From JAPORY01 sp965215385 (GTDB lineage: Bacteria; Pseudomonadota; Alphaproteobacteria; Rhodobacterales; Rhodobacteraceae): a stretch of 64,000 nt of DNA. Under the pieces are notes generated by a model. That model did no database searches and was not told the origin of the DNA. It saw only the letters and a list, made by a program, of their open reading frames with translations. The stretch covers positions 3,517,093 to 3,581,092 of the forward strand of contig OZ244059.1 in NCBI GenBank assembly GCA_965215385.1, in the 5' to 3' direction. Of this stretch, positions 1-10,700 are shown piece after piece (the first letter of the stretch is position 1; each line of letters opens with the position of its first letter). A program made the translations under genes and the position numbers.

Positions 1-467
1 CGGCGTCTATAGAAAAGACAACATCTAGCACCGGTTCTGAGAATTGAAATGAGTTCTTGGTAAAGGTGCTGGGCAGACAAGAAAAAATGTCCTTGATGTT
101 GGGCTGCAAAATTTACCTTGCAAGACAAGGCGAAGTTCCGCGCCGCGCGAAATGTGCGGAAATTGATCAAGTTAACCAAAAGAAATGACGAGCCCGCAGC
201 CATACCGATACGACGCTCCACTTGGCAGAACTAAGTTGCGGATGCGAGGCCCGATCAAGAGCGTTGCCGAACCCCACTCTGGTCAATTATTGGTGCGGCT
301 CTATACTTTTTCTCATTACGAGGATTGCAGATAGTGTGCGGGTGTGCGGGTTTGGACGGTTTACGTGGCACCGTCGTTTCGCGGTTCGACGATAATGACA
401 GTAACCGTAGACAGGGTCGGGGTCGTCGTATGACAATGCGGTTTTGCTCGCATAAGGTTGACTCGCG
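1..467. other. No gene recognised
   Basis: This is the left edge of the window. The short open frames here show no recognisable motif, and there is no clear terminator or RNA gene. It probably holds the promoter region of the P450 gene downstream. Confidence 0.4.
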
Positions 468-554
468 TTGGCAACTGTTGACGGCGGTGCCAATGCCGAC
501 GCTGATGTGACGCTTGGAGCTGAGATTAACAAGATCGCGCGTAGATCAAAGAGT

Positions 555-1967
555 ATGGTTGCAATGAAGGCCCTTTCTGATTTGCCGAGCCCCAAAGAGT
601 TGCCCCTGTTGGGACATATGCACAAAATCCGTTTTGTGCGTTTGCACCAAATTTTTGAAGAGTGGGCTGATGAGCTTGGCCCAATTTATCGGATAAAGGT
701 CGGCCCGCGTGTAATGTGCGTGATTTCTGATCGCGAGTTGTTTCAACAAATTCTTCGTCAGCGCCCAACGAAGTTCCAAAGACTCACGCAGTTGTCATTG
801 GTCGCCGCGGAGATGCATTTAGACGGCGTGTTTGCGGCTAATGGGGAAGATTGGAAGCGACAACGTCGAATTGTGGACGAGGCCCTCAATCGCGCCAAGC
901 TCGAAGATTTTTTTCCAAAATTAGTGGTTTATGTCCGCCGTTTGCAATCGCGTTGGCAGCGAGCGGCGCAGCAGTCCGAGGTTGTGAATGTTACCGAAGA
1001 TTTGATGCGATTTACCGTCGATGTGACAATGCGACTTGCGTTTGACCTAGATGCCAATACCCTTGAGACCCCGGGTCCAACCATTCAGCGTCACCTCGAC
1101 AAAGTTTTTCCCATACTCCTGCGGCGAATTAATGCGCCATTTCCGTGGTGGCGATATTTTCGGCTGCCAGCTGACCGTTCCTTAGATCGGGCTTTGGTGG
1201 CACTGGAGAGTGAAGTTGCTGAAATTGTCAACCACGCCCGAAAGCGGATGGCGGAAGATCCGAATAGATTTGTACAGCCAACGAATTTTTTGGAAGCGCT
1301 CCTCGCAGCCGTACACGATGAAGCATCGGGGTTTTCAGAAGCTGAGATTTTTGCGAATGTGAGCAATATATTGCTGGCTGGTGAAGATACGACAGCCAAT
1401 AGTATCGCGTGGGCAATTTATTTTGGCTTAAAATATCCGGAAGCATTCTTGCGCCTGCGAGAAGAAGTGGGAGATCTTTTGGGTACCAACGATTCGTTGT
1501 CGCGTTTTGATCAAGTGGCAAAGATGCCGCTCCTTGACGCCTTTTGCAATGAGTCGATGCGATTGAAGCCGGTTGCACCATTGCACACTGTGGAACCCGT
1601 AGAAGATATTGATTTGTTGGGATATCGGATTCCGAAAGCGACTCCGATTTTCGTGCTGGCGCGACATATTGCGGTCAGTGAGGATAGTTTTGCTGACAGT
1701 AAAAAGTTTGATTTGTCGCGTTGGCTGAAGGCGCCGAGCGAACGGACTGGTAGCCACAATCGGCGGGCATTTGTACCGTTCGGGGGCGGGCCGCGGGTAT
1801 GTCCGGGACGTAGTTTAGCAATGTTACAGTTCCGTGCCGTCCTCGCCATGATCTGTCAAAACTTTCAACTAGAACTCGAAGGAGATATTGCCAATGTGCA
1901 GGAGCATCTGACGTTCACACTGACTCCCCGCGATCTGCGAGTGCGCTTGAAAGCGCGACCGACATAA
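555..1967 (+). CDS. Cytochrome P450
   Basis: Haem-thiolate monooxygenase of about 470 residues, the usual length for a soluble bacterial P450. All three family signatures are visible: the I-helix oxygen-activation motif AGEDTT (residues 275-280), the K-helix ExxR in NESMRL (Glu333, Arg336), and the haem-binding loop FGGGPRVCPGR with the axial Cys416. The frame also opens upstream at a TTG (468), but that stretch has no conserved character; the ATG at 555 is a better guess although neither start has a strong ribosome-binding site. No ferredoxin or reductase gene is adjacent, so redox partners and substrate cannot be inferred. It stands alone upstream of clpP. Confidence 0.9.
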   Translation: MVAMKALSDLPSPKELPLLGHMHKIRFVRLHQIFEEWADELGPIYRIKVGPRVMCVISDRELFQQILRQRPTKFQRLTQLSLVAAEMHLDGVFAANGEDWKRQRRIVDEALNRAKLEDFFPKLVVYVRRLQSRWQRAAQQSEVVNVTEDLMRFTVDVTMRLAFDLDANTLETPGPTIQRHLDKVFPILLRRINAPFPWWRYFRLPADRSLDRALVALESEVAEIVNHARKRMAEDPNRFVQPTNFLEALLAAVHDEASGFSEAEIFANVSNILLAGEDTTANSIAWAIYFGLKYPEAFLRLREEVGDLLGTNDSLSRFDQVAKMPLLDAFCNESMRLKPVAPLHTVEPVEDIDLLGYRIPKATPIFVLARHIAVSEDSFADSKKFDLSRWLKAPSERTGSHNRRAFVPFGGGPRVCPGRSLAMLQFRAVLAMICQNFQLELEGDIANVQEHLTFTLTPRDLRVRLKARPT

Positions 1968-2172
1968 CGTTCGCTGATGGTTTGTGTTTTGCCGCTAATC
2001 GGATTGGTTGCGTTCATCGATCAGCAATCCTCTCCGGGCGAGACATCGCTATTCTCGCAAAAGCTATTGCTTGCTATCAGCGACGAAATATGCTTGCGAT
2101 TCGACCGGCACCGCTATAAGAGCGCATCCAACTCCACTCGGTTTGACCTCCAACTCCTGCAGGTATGTAGAC

Positions 2173-2799
2173 ATGTTTGATCCCAGCGAAACGTTCAATA
2201 ATCTTGTGCCTATGGTCGTTGAGCAAACCAGTCGTGGCGAACGCGCCTACGACATTTTCTCGCGCCTCCTCAAAGAAAGAATCGTATTCGTCAATGGGCC
2301 GATACACGATGGTATGAGCCATCTTGTTGTCGCACAGTTGCTGCACCTTGAAGCGGAGAATCCAAAAAAAGAAATTTCGGTCTACGTCAACTCGCCAGGT
2401 GGAGTGGTGACGAGTGGATTATCAATCTACGACACCATGCAGTACATTCGCCCTAAGGTCTCGACCCTGGTTGTTGGTCAAGCCGCATCAATGGGCTCGT
2501 TACTCCTCGTTGGGGGAGAGCCGGGTCTGCGATACTCTTTGCCAAATAGCCGAATTATGGTGCATCAACCCTCCGGTGGTTTTCAAGGACAGGCATCCGA
2601 CATTATGATTCATGCTGCGGAAACCCAAAAGCTAAAAGATCGTTTGCACGAAATATATGTCAAACATACGGGCCAAACAAAAAAGTCGGTAGAAAAAGCA
2701 CTCGACCGTGATAACTTCATGTCGCCAGCCGAAGCATTAGCTTGGGGACATATTGACAAAATTGTAACGAACCGGGCTGTGGAAGACGACAAGGCTTGA
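2173..2799 (+). CDS. clpP: ATP-dependent Clp protease proteolytic subunit ClpP
   Basis: Serine peptidase that forms the two-ring proteolytic chamber working with ClpX or ClpA. The catalytic triad is intact: Ser106 in GQAASMGS, His131 in MVHQPSGG and Asp180 in DRDNFMS. The frame is open from 2008, but the ATG at 2173 gives 208 residues, the normal family length, and its N-terminus (MFDPSE) begins where the family begins, so it is chosen. clpX follows after 136 bp in the same direction, the usual pairing. The trigger-factor and lon genes that commonly flank clpPX are absent here. Confidence 0.97.
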   Translation: MFDPSETFNNLVPMVVEQTSRGERAYDIFSRLLKERIVFVNGPIHDGMSHLVVAQLLHLEAENPKKEISVYVNSPGGVVTSGLSIYDTMQYIRPKVSTLVVGQAASMGSLLLVGGEPGLRYSLPNSRIMVHQPSGGFQGQASDIMIHAAETQKLKDRLHEIYVKHTGQTKKSVEKALDRDNFMSPAEALAWGHIDKIVTNRAVEDDKA

Positions 2800-2935
2800 A
2801 TTATGCGAAAAAAGCTGGAAAGAAGCGATGCTCTGCTCTCACCAAAGCGTGGTGGTCCGTCAATGCCCACTCGGAGTTGCTCGTAACAGAAACATCAGAA
2901 GATTTAGCGGGCTACAACAGAGGCGATAGAGAGTC

Positions 2936-4195
2936 ATGGCAGGCAAACAAAGCAGTGACAATACGCTATTTTGTAGCTTTTGCGGCAAAAGCCAGCACGA
3001 GGTTAGGAAACTCATTGCTGGACCGACCGTCTACATTTGTGATGAATGTATCGAACTTTGCACCGAGATCATTCAAGAAGAAAATCGCGCTAATAAAAAG
3101 AAGTCGAACAGCGGCGTTCCAAAGCCGATCGACATCTGTGAGGTCCTCGACGATTATGTTATTGGCCAAGACCGTGCAAAGCGCGTGCTTTCGGTCGCGG
3201 TTCACAACCATTACAAGCGACTAAATGACGAAAAGCAGCGTAGCAATGGTATCGAACTGGCAAAGTCCAATATTTTACTCATCGGACCGACGGGTTGTGG
3301 CAAGACTTTGCTTGCCCAAACGCTCGCACGCATTCTTGATGTCCCTTTTACCATGGCTGATGCGACGACGCTCACCGAGGCGGGCTATGTCGGCGAGGAC
3401 GTAGAAAACATCATCCTCAAGCTCCTGCAGGCGAGCGAATACAACGTTGAAAAAGCGCAGCGTGGCATTGTTTATATTGATGAAGTCGACAAAATTACGC
3501 GCAAATCAGAAAACCCGTCGATCACTCGAGATGTTTCCGGCGAGGGCGTACAACAAGCGTTACTGAAGCTGATTGAAGGCACAGTGGCCTCGGTACCGCC
3601 GCAAGGCGGACGAAAGCACCCGCAACAGGAGTTCATGCAGGTCGATACCACGAATATCTTGTTCATTTGCGGCGGTGCATTTGCTGGACTCGATCGTATA
3701 ATTTCGCAGCGTGGACGCGGGTCATCCCTTGGCTTCGGTGCCAGTATTCTTGATCCAGATGAGCGCAACTCTGGAGAAATCTTCAAGGATATTGAACCCG
3801 AAGACTTACTTAAGTTTGGACTGATTCCCGAATTCGTCGGCCGGTTACCGGTTTTTGCCACCCTAGAAGACTTAGATGAAGCTGCCCTCATCAGCATCTT
3901 GATTGAGCCAAAAAATGCGTTGGTGAAGCAATTTCAGCGTCTTTTTGAACTGGAAGATACGGAATTGGTCTTCACTGACGAAGCCCTTGAAGCGATTGCA
4001 AAGCTGGCAATCAGGCGAAAGACGGGGGCACGCGGGCTGCGATCCATTATTGAAGATATTTTGCTCGATACGATGTTTGAGTTACCAAGTCTTGAGAATG
4101 TCATAAAGGTTGTGATTAACAAGGAAACTGTAAATTCAGATGCGGGACCGCTGTTGATTTATTCCGACGCTCGGACCGAAGCGAGTGCCAGTTAA
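2936..4195 (+). CDS. clpX: ATP-dependent Clp protease ATP-binding subunit ClpX
   Basis: AAA+ unfoldase that recognises tagged proteins and feeds them into ClpP. At 419 residues it is of standard length. The N-terminal zinc-binding domain has four cysteines (Cys13, Cys16, Cys35, Cys38). Walker A is GPTGCGKT at residues 117-124, the pore loop GYVGEDVE follows, then the Walker B segment VYIDEVDKI, and the RKH-type loop region is seen as QRGRGSSLGFGA. The C-terminal small AAA domain is complete. It lies just downstream of clpP and is probably cotranscribed with it. Confidence 0.97.
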   Translation: MAGKQSSDNTLFCSFCGKSQHEVRKLIAGPTVYICDECIELCTEIIQEENRANKKKSNSGVPKPIDICEVLDDYVIGQDRAKRVLSVAVHNHYKRLNDEKQRSNGIELAKSNILLIGPTGCGKTLLAQTLARILDVPFTMADATTLTEAGYVGEDVENIILKLLQASEYNVEKAQRGIVYIDEVDKITRKSENPSITRDVSGEGVQQALLKLIEGTVASVPPQGGRKHPQQEFMQVDTTNILFICGGAFAGLDRIISQRGRGSSLGFGASILDPDERNSGEIFKDIEPEDLLKFGLIPEFVGRLPVFATLEDLDEAALISILIEPKNALVKQFQRLFELEDTELVFTDEALEAIAKLAIRRKTGARGLRSIIEDILLDTMFELPSLENVIKVVINKETVNSDAGPLLIYSDARTEASAS

Positions 4196-4242
4196 TTCAC
4201 TGTTGCTGATGATCTCAACCCAGCGACGAGTAGCGTGAGAGT

Positions 4243-4620
4243 ATGACTATTCGACGAATTAAATCTGGTGGATTTTATGAAGATAAGGTCGGCTATTGCC
4301 GCGCCGTGGTCGCTGGTGGATTTATTCATGTCGCTGGCACCACCGCGCAGGGTGAGGATATTCCACCCGATATCGTCGGACAGTGCGAATCGGCCTTGGA
4401 CGCAATTAGGGTCGCATTAGAAGCAGCTGGAAGTGGCATGGATCAAGTCGTTCGAGTGACCTATATGCTTGAAAATAGGAAAGAATTCGAACGTCTTTGG
4501 CCATTATTGTCCGAAACCTTCGGTGCCAACCCGCCAGCGTCAACGATGATTGAGTGTGGATTGGTCAATCGCAAATACCGTATTGAGATTGAAGTGACGG
4601 CTTTGGCACCAAAGGCCTGA
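4243..4620 (+). CDS. RidA/YjgF family protein
   Basis: A 125-residue protein of the RidA (YjgF/YER057c/UK114) fold, whose members form trimers and hydrolyse reactive enamines or imines. Visible family features are the N-terminal VAGGFIHVAGTTAQG segment, the central helix with ALDAIRVALEAAG, and the C-terminal IEIEVTAL strand preceded by an Arg in the active-site region. It is not close enough to the archetypal RidA to claim the 2-aminoacrylate deaminase role; it may be one of the other Rid subfamilies. It starts 47 bp after clpX in the same direction. Confidence 0.85.
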   Translation: MTIRRIKSGGFYEDKVGYCRAVVAGGFIHVAGTTAQGEDIPPDIVGQCESALDAIRVALEAAGSGMDQVVRVTYMLENRKEFERLWPLLSETFGANPPASTMIECGLVNRKYRIEIEVTALAPKA

Positions 4621-4690
4621 GTGGGCGCATACGACGGTTTAGTCGTTCCAAACGCAATCTCGCAAGTTCAACTGCGCAAGAATAGGTGAC

Positions 4691-5080
4691 ATGACGGTTT
4701 TGAACTATATCAAACGGGCGTTGACGTGGTGGGACAGTCAAACGCTCAACACGCAATTTTACACTTGGCGAAAAGGTGTCAGAGTTGGGAGCGATGCGCA
4801 GGGGAATGTGTATTATCGCAGCAAAGATGATCGTCATCGTTGGGTAATCTATTGCGGTGAAACCGAGGCTAGCCGCGTGAACCCAGAATGGCATGGCTGG
4901 TTGCATCGCACTTGGGATACACCGCCAAGTGACCAGCCACTGCCGCGAAAGGATTGGCAAAAGCCGCATGTCGAGAATCGGACGGGGACAGCAAGAGCCT
5001 ACGCCCCGGCAGGATCCATCAGAAACGATGCGCCCAAGGTACACAAGGACTACGAAGCGTGGTTGCCAAGTGATCAATAG
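4691..5080 (+). CDS. NDUFA12-family complex I accessory subunit
   Basis: A 129-residue homologue of NDUFA12/B17.2, an accessory subunit of respiratory NADH:ubiquinone oxidoreductase that alphaproteobacteria share with mitochondria. Typical features are the early WWDSQTLNTQFYTWRKG segment, GNVYYRSKDD, RRWVIY-like RHRWVIY, the EWHGWLH motif and the downstream DTPPSD. It acts at the cytoplasmic face of the inner-membrane complex. It leads a tight set with mlaD (6-bp gap) and the DUF2155 gene, a grouping familiar in alphaproteobacteria and one of the main taxonomic clues in the window. Confidence 0.93.
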   Translation: MTVLNYIKRALTWWDSQTLNTQFYTWRKGVRVGSDAQGNVYYRSKDDRHRWVIYCGETEASRVNPEWHGWLHRTWDTPPSDQPLPRKDWQKPHVENRTGTARAYAPAGSIRNDAPKVHKDYEAWLPSDQ

Positions 5081-5086
5081 GCAGAA

Positions 5087-5539
5087 ATGACAAACTATTC
5101 AAAGATCGAAGTTACCGTTGGAGCCGTGGTGATTGCGATTGCCGCTGCTTTCGTGATTTACGCTGGGCAAGTTACCGGTGTGACGAACAGTCGATCAGGT
5201 TATGAGTTGACCGCAAGTTTTCGGTCCCTTGAGGGCGTATCAGTCGGGACCGATATCCGGCTATCGGGAATCAAAATTGGCTCAGTTAACGAGATCACCC
5301 TCAACCCCGAAAACTATCGCATTGACGCCAAGTTTCGGGTGCAAAGTGGCGTTGACATTCCTGAGGATAGTGCCGCCGTTGTAACTTCGGAAGGTCTCTT
5401 CGGCGGCAATTTCGTTGAAATCGTGCCTGGCGGGTCACTCATGTATCTAGCGGCTGGCGACGAGATACTTGATACGCAAAGCCCAGTCAATTTGCTCAAT
5501 CTAATGATGCGTTTTGTCGATAATGACGACTCACCGTAG
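5087..5539 (+). CDS. mlaD: Outer-membrane lipid asymmetry protein MlaD
   Basis: A 150-residue MCE-domain protein. It has an N-terminal membrane anchor (about residues 10-26, AVVIAIAAAFVIYAG) followed by the periplasmic MCE domain with GYELTASFRSLEGVSVGTDIRLSG-like strands and the GLFGGNFVEI segment. In the Mla system MlaD forms a hexameric ring on the MlaFEB transporter and moves phospholipids between the membranes. No mlaE or mlaF is nearby. An AGG-rich ribosome-binding site precedes the ATG, six bases after the NDUFA12 stop, so the two are translationally close. Confidence 0.9.
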   Translation: MTNYSKIEVTVGAVVIAIAAAFVIYAGQVTGVTNSRSGYELTASFRSLEGVSVGTDIRLSGIKIGSVNEITLNPENYRIDAKFRVQSGVDIPEDSAAVVTSEGLFGGNFVEIVPGGSLMYLAAGDEILDTQSPVNLLNLMMRFVDNDDSP

Positions 5540-5544
5540 TCCGA

Positions 5545-5985
5545 ATGATTTGGTTCTTCATATTCGTCATTGTGTTCAGTGGGGCTATTGCAAGTTCGGC
5601 ACAAGAAATTGTCGTAACCCCGCTACCGCCGACGGCAGTCCCAAATAGCATAAGCAACGACTCACCACCACCACAGATGCCCGAACGAGCACTCGGTTCC
5701 AATGGTTCGGGTGCCGTATTGCGGGCGCTTGATAAGGTGAGTGGTGAAACTGTCGATGTCGTAATTGATGCTAGTCAACAAGCTCAGATCTTTGAGCTAC
5801 AGGTTGCCCTCAACCAGTGTCGTTATCCCGCTGACAACGAAGCCGGGGATGCGTTTGCCTATCTCGTTATCCATGATCGAAACGAAGAAAAATTTGCTGG
5901 CTGGATGATCGCGTCCTCGCCAGCACTTAATGCCCTTGACCATGCGCGTTACGATATCTGGGTCTTGCGTTGTACAACGTCGTGA
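5545..5985 (+). CDS. DUF2155 domain-containing periplasmic protein
   Basis: A 146-residue protein with a signal peptide (MIWFFIFVIVFSGAIASSAQ) followed by a low-complexity linker rich in Pro and Ser, then a DUF2155 domain: VLRALDKVSGETVDVVI, then CRYP and GDAFAYLVIHD, and the end motif FAGWMIASSPALNALDHARYDIWVLRC. The two Cys (in NQCRYP and VLRC) may pair in the periplasm. The function of the family is unknown. It begins 5 bp after mlaD. Its last 37 bp overlap the end of the convergent aat gene. Confidence 0.88.
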   Translation: MIWFFIFVIVFSGAIASSAQEIVVTPLPPTAVPNSISNDSPPPQMPERALGSNGSGAVLRALDKVSGETVDVVIDASQQAQIFELQVALNQCRYPADNEAGDAFAYLVIHDRNEEKFAGWMIASSPALNALDHARYDIWVLRCTTS

Positions 5986-6650
5986 GGAGCAGCTATCGGC
6001 ACTGAGACAAAATCTGCTGACCGTCTAATTGCCACTTTCAAAGCCTTAAGGTACTGATCTCGGCTGATCTCAATGCCACCGAGCGAGACGAGATGCGGCG
6101 TTAGAAACTGCGTGTCGAGTAGGACAAAACCACCACCTTCAAGGCGATCAACCAAGTAGGCTAAGGCAATTTTTGAGGCATCTCGACGCTTAGAAAACAT
6201 GCTTTCGGCAAAGAAAGCTGCGCCGAGAGCAACTCCATAAATGCCGCCGGAAATCTGTCCATCCTGCCATATTTCGAGCGAATGAGCATATCCGGCCGAA
6301 TGCAGCTCCTGATAGATCTGTTGGAGTTCAGTGCTGATCCAAGTTGTTTCTCGATCGGCACAACCAGCAAGGATTGATCGGAAGTCAGCGTTTACGGTGA
6401 CGTGGAAGTCCGCCTTTCTTATGGTGCGCCGCAGTGATCGCGACATCCGAAAGCCGCTGATCGGTATAATCGCTCGTGGGTCGGGGTTATACCATCTTAT
6501 TCGCGAATTCTCATCGTTAGCCATTGGGAATAACCCGATAGAGTAGGCGATCAGTAGATTTTCAGGGGAGAGAGTCACGTTTTTTGCTCTAACCAGAACT
6601 GATTCATTTAAAACTGAATCCGAGAGTATGAACTTTTCTCTGCCATTCAC
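5949..6650 (-). CDS. aat: Leucyl/phenylalanyl-tRNA--protein transferase
   Basis: Aminoacyl-tRNA-protein transferase of the N-degron pathway, which adds Leu or Phe to proteins with N-terminal Arg or Lys so that ClpS-ClpAP degrades them. Family features are AYSIGLFPMA, WYNPDPRAIIP, the YAHSLEIW segment, GGIYGVALGAAFFAESMF and the LLDTQFLTPHLVSLGG block. The frame starts at a GTG (6650); a second GTG just before TLSPENLL would give a more typical N-terminus, so the exact start is open. In many alphaproteobacteria aat directly follows accB-accC; here accC lies 37.5 kb away on the same strand, across an accessory island. Confidence 0.94.
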   Translation of the reverse strand: MNGREKFILSDSVLNESVLVRAKNVTLSPENLLIAYSIGLFPMANDENSRIRWYNPDPRAIIPISGFRMSRSLRRTIRKADFHVTVNADFRSILAGCADRETTWISTELQQIYQELHSAGYAHSLEIWQDGQISGGIYGVALGAAFFAESMFSKRRDASKIALAYLVDRLEGGGFVLLDTQFLTPHLVSLGGIEISRDQYLKALKVAIRRSADFVSVPIAAPHDVVQRKTQIS

Positions 6651-6879
6651 TCACGTCGTGACAAAAGCATAAACAGTCAGTTGCGCAGCTATTGGATATG
6701 AACGACGGTAAATCGGCAAGACCGATTCAGTCTTTGCGAAATAATCTGAATTGGTCGCTTTAATATAACGCGTCAAAAAAATTACAATGCGAACACTCGG
6801 AAGCTGGTATCGCGCTTAATTTGGTACGCGGAGCGGCAAATTGATCAGATTGATTGGCGGTTATTGCTAAGCCAGAGTA

Positions 6880-7426
6880 TTCCCAAGCCGAAAAGGTCTA
6901 TTCGGTTTTTGCAGAGCATACCCGTTGGATCATGAAGGGCAAAGCTGGTGTCCCAGTTGAACTCGGGGTGCTGGCGAGCGTGATTGCAGACCATCGGAGG
7001 TTTGTTTTGAACCCTATGATTATGTGGGACGGCAGTGATGTTGACCCTGCAGTTCCGCTCATCGAACCGACACTGGCACGGTTCCCGAACCGCGTCGCGG
7101 TGAGCTTTGACCGGAGGTACCATAGTCCCGCCAATCGGCACCGGCTGGATGACCTTTTGACGGCCAATACGTTGCCGAAGAACGGGTATCTCTCGAAGAT
7201 TGAACGCGCTGGGGAGCAAGAGCCGGCATTTGCCGATCGGCACAAACAGCATTCGGGCATTGAATCGTGCATCAATAGCCTTGAGCATTGGGGGCTCGGT
7301 CGGATTTATTCGTATGGGGATGATGGCTTTTCTCGCATGGTTGGTTTGTCGATTCTCGCGGCGAATATCCATTGCTTTGGCTTGATACTCCGAAGGGCTT
7401 CAAAGACCGTGCCGAGAGCGGCATAG
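6880..7426 (+). pseudogene. ISNCY-type transposase, C-terminal relic
   Basis: The C-terminal half of an ISNCY/IS1202-like transposase. The frame reads AEKVYSVFAEHTRWIMKGK, then VPVELGVLASVIADHRRF, a VSFDRRYHSPANR segment (family: SFDRGFHSPENR), LPKNGYLSKIER, and GIESCINSLEHWGLGR followed by LSILAANIHCFGLILRR. The N-terminal half, including the helix-turn-helix part, is missing: nothing in 6651-6880 reads as transposase. It therefore cannot encode a working enzyme. It marks the left end of the island next to aat. A related relic lies on the other strand at 39.2-39.7 kb. Confidence 0.75.
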
Positions 7427-7780
7427 TCCCCAGCAATTTCCGCATATTCTTTACCCTACTGTCGGCCAACGTCACTGGGGCGTCTGGGCGCATCGGGGTG
7501 GTATAAATTCCGCTACAGTTGATAATATCTCGTGATATCTGGCTTCCAAAATTCTGACTCTGACCTTTATTTCAGCGAATATTTGTGGGACTTCTCGGTA
7601 AAGAATTTGCGGTCCCGCGGAAAATCAGGGGTTTTCGCGCGGACACGAGTTGACATATTGATGCCGACGCAAAAACTCCCTGAGGGCTCAAAAAATTAGG
7701 GTGAGGGTTCCCGCTTTGCCACACTGTCGCCAGGAAATAATGCTGCGGCCTGATCCAAATGCAATGGCAACCCCGCACCG
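7427..7780. other. No gene recognised
   Basis: Between the ISNCY relic and the end of the large autotransporter-like gene. Short open frames only. It may hold the remains of the IS end and the terminator of the gene on the minus strand, but no clear hairpin with a T-run was found. Confidence 0.4.
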
Positions 7781-10700
7781 TTACCAGCGCACGGTAGCTT
7801 TAACGCCGACTGTTTGCTCTGGCACTTGGGTAGCATCCGCCTCATGGGTCAACTTCAGGTCAAGGTAGAGGTCGGGCGCGGACGTTACTTCCCGGGCAAG
7901 TCGCCAACCGAGGGTTGTAACGCGTGTCTTTGTTCCAAGTCCGACGTCAGCGTATGGGCTGCCGATGAAGCGGCCGTCGGCGATTGGCCAGCCCCAGGCT
8001 GCTCCCACAGTCAAACGGGATTCGGCTTGGCTCCCCCCAGCACGTTCTTGCATCGGGTCAGGCGCAAACAGTGCATCAAGTCCGCCTTGGAACTGTGCGC
8101 CTGCGTCGTGGCGAAGGCTGAAGGACGGCCCGCGTTGAGTGGTCGGGTCGGGGTCAAAAGTGAAGGCGGCGGAGAGTCCGCGATCCTCAAAAGTTTCGTC
8201 CTCATGGGCGATAAGCGTACGACCTGAGAGATCAAGGGAGAGGCCGAGGCGCGGATGGGACCAGGTAATTCCGCCACCGAATTCAAACCCGAGGCCAGTC
8301 TCCGCATCGCCCCCGTCGCGCCGTGCCCCGGCCGCAAGCGACGGGGTGAGATGACTGTCGCCGTCGAATGTAAGGTGCCAGCGGCTCTCCAAACCGAGAC
8401 GGAGTCGCGTTACCTTGACGTTAGTCGCCGCTAGGTCGAGGCCTCTGTTCGAAGTAGTTTTTGCTCTTAGCGCGTCGGCGATTATCGTCACTGCTGGGAC
8501 GGAGCCATCAGCCGACGGTGTCAGGACACTGCCACGCACGCCAGTCGCCGCCATATACCAGTCAATATCGGCGCGATAGCTTCGGTGCGTACTTCTCAGG
8601 GTTACGTCACCTTTACCTTTGCCGAGCGCACCCCAGAACTCTAACTGCTCTGAGATTTGCCAGACTCCGTATGGAACAGCGGCTCTCAGCGAGGCTTCGA
8701 TGCCACCGTCACACCGCATCGGCACACGGTCTGCGACCTGCGGGCAGGTCGAACTGCCCACGCCGAAATAATCACCCTCGGACTTACTCTGCGTTAGTGC
8801 AACGCCGACGAGCCAATCCCCCTGTGCGTAATCCGCCCCGAGCAAGCTAGTGGTAACCTTGCCATCAAGGAGGACACTTTCTCCGCCACCGCGCTCGGTG
8901 CCGTCGAAGCGGTTTTGCGAAGCACGGCCCCAAAAGGCCATCGTACCGCCGGCGGCGTCAGGTTGTCCCGTTAGCGCAAAGCGAGATCCTAGCAGCGCCT
9001 CCTGCGCCGTGAGTATGAGCGAGGGGGACGCGGACGAATCGAACGGGTCGATCGCTCTGACGGGGACGGCAGAATTAAAAGTTAACGGTTGCCCAGCGAG
9101 GGCACCCCGAAAGCCGGGGGTGCGCTCAGCCGCGGTTCGAACGGCGATACCGTCAAGTGTTTGCTCTGCCAGCGTGCGCCCGAAGCGCACGAGGTACGCA
9201 GAGGCTAGGGCCGAGGCATTGTCATCAATCATCGACGGAAGGTCGTCGTCCACCACCTCTACTTCGGATGATATTGTTGCGCCTAGCCGATAGTTAGTGC
9301 CGGTGACCACCGTTACCGATACCAGCCCTGATGGCTCATCGGTGCTATCCGCCACGGTAGCCACCGTGAGGTTCTGTGTACTTTGCCCTGCGGGGATTAC
9401 GATCATCTGCGCCCCTTCATTAGCTGGAGCAATGAAGTCGGCACCTTTAGCGTCCGCGACTATATAGTTCACTCTCAGGTTGGTTAACGGTACCGGGTTA
9501 ACGGTGAGCCTGAATGTCAGCAATTCACCCTCGGCCAAAGGCCCGGCGGAAGCGGCCGTCACGATCACGCTTGGCGTCTCTCTCGGCTGGGGTTGGTCGT
9601 CATTATCGGTCACGGTCACTGCCACATCACCTGTAACTGAACCATAGTCGCCACCGCTTGCGCTATGGTTGAGCGTGGTGCTGTCATCGCTGTTATCGTC
9701 GTCTTCGCCAGCGGTAACCGTGACCGTCTGTGCAGTACTCCAGTTGCTCGAATTGAACGTCAGCGTGTTCTGATCGCCGTCGGCGACGCCATCAGTGTCG
9801 ATTGTCACCTCATCGCTTACGCCCGTGACGGTCACAGTGACAATACCCGTCGGCTGGGTGGCCAATGCCACCGTGTAGGTTCCGCTACCACCCTCGTCGA
9901 TGGTCAGTACAGTTGGATTAAGAACCAACCCTGGAGTATCATTGTCAGTGACTGTCACTGCCACATCACCTGTAACTGAACCATAGTCGCCACCGCTTGC
10001 GCTATGGTTGAGCGTGGTGCTGTCATCGCTGTTATCGTCGTCTTCGCCAGCGGTAACCGTGACCGTCTGTGCAGTACTCCAGTTGCTCGAATTGAACGTC
10101 AGCGTGTTCTGATCGCCGTCGGTGAGACCATCAGTGTCGATTGTCACCTCATCGCTTACGCCCGTGACGGTCACAGTGACAATACCCGTCGGCTGGGTGG
10201 CCAATGCCACCGTGTAGGTTCCGCTACCACCCTCGTCGATGGTCAGTACAGTTGGATTAAGAACCAACCCTGGAGTATCATTGTCAGTGACTGTCACTGC
10301 CACATCACCTGTAACTGAACCATAGTCGCCACCGCTTGCGCTATGGTTGAGCGTGGTGCTGTCATCGCTGTTATCGTCGTCTTCGCCAGCGGTAACCGTG
10401 ACCGTCTGTGCAGTACTCCAGTTGCTCGAATTGAACGTCAGCGTGTTCTGATCGCCGTCGGTGAGACCATCAGTGTCGATTGTCACCTCATCGCTTACGC
10501 CCGTGACCGTCACAGTGACAATACCCGTCGGCTGGGTGGCCAATGCCACCGTGTAGGTTCCGCTATCACCTTCAACCACAGTCAGAGCATCGGGTTCGAA
10601 GATGAGAGCTGCCGAAGGAGGTGGAGGAGTTGTGGGCGTCTCAGGGATTGTGGGTGGAGGAGTTGTGGGCGTCTCAGGGGTTGTGGGTGGCGTCGACGGG

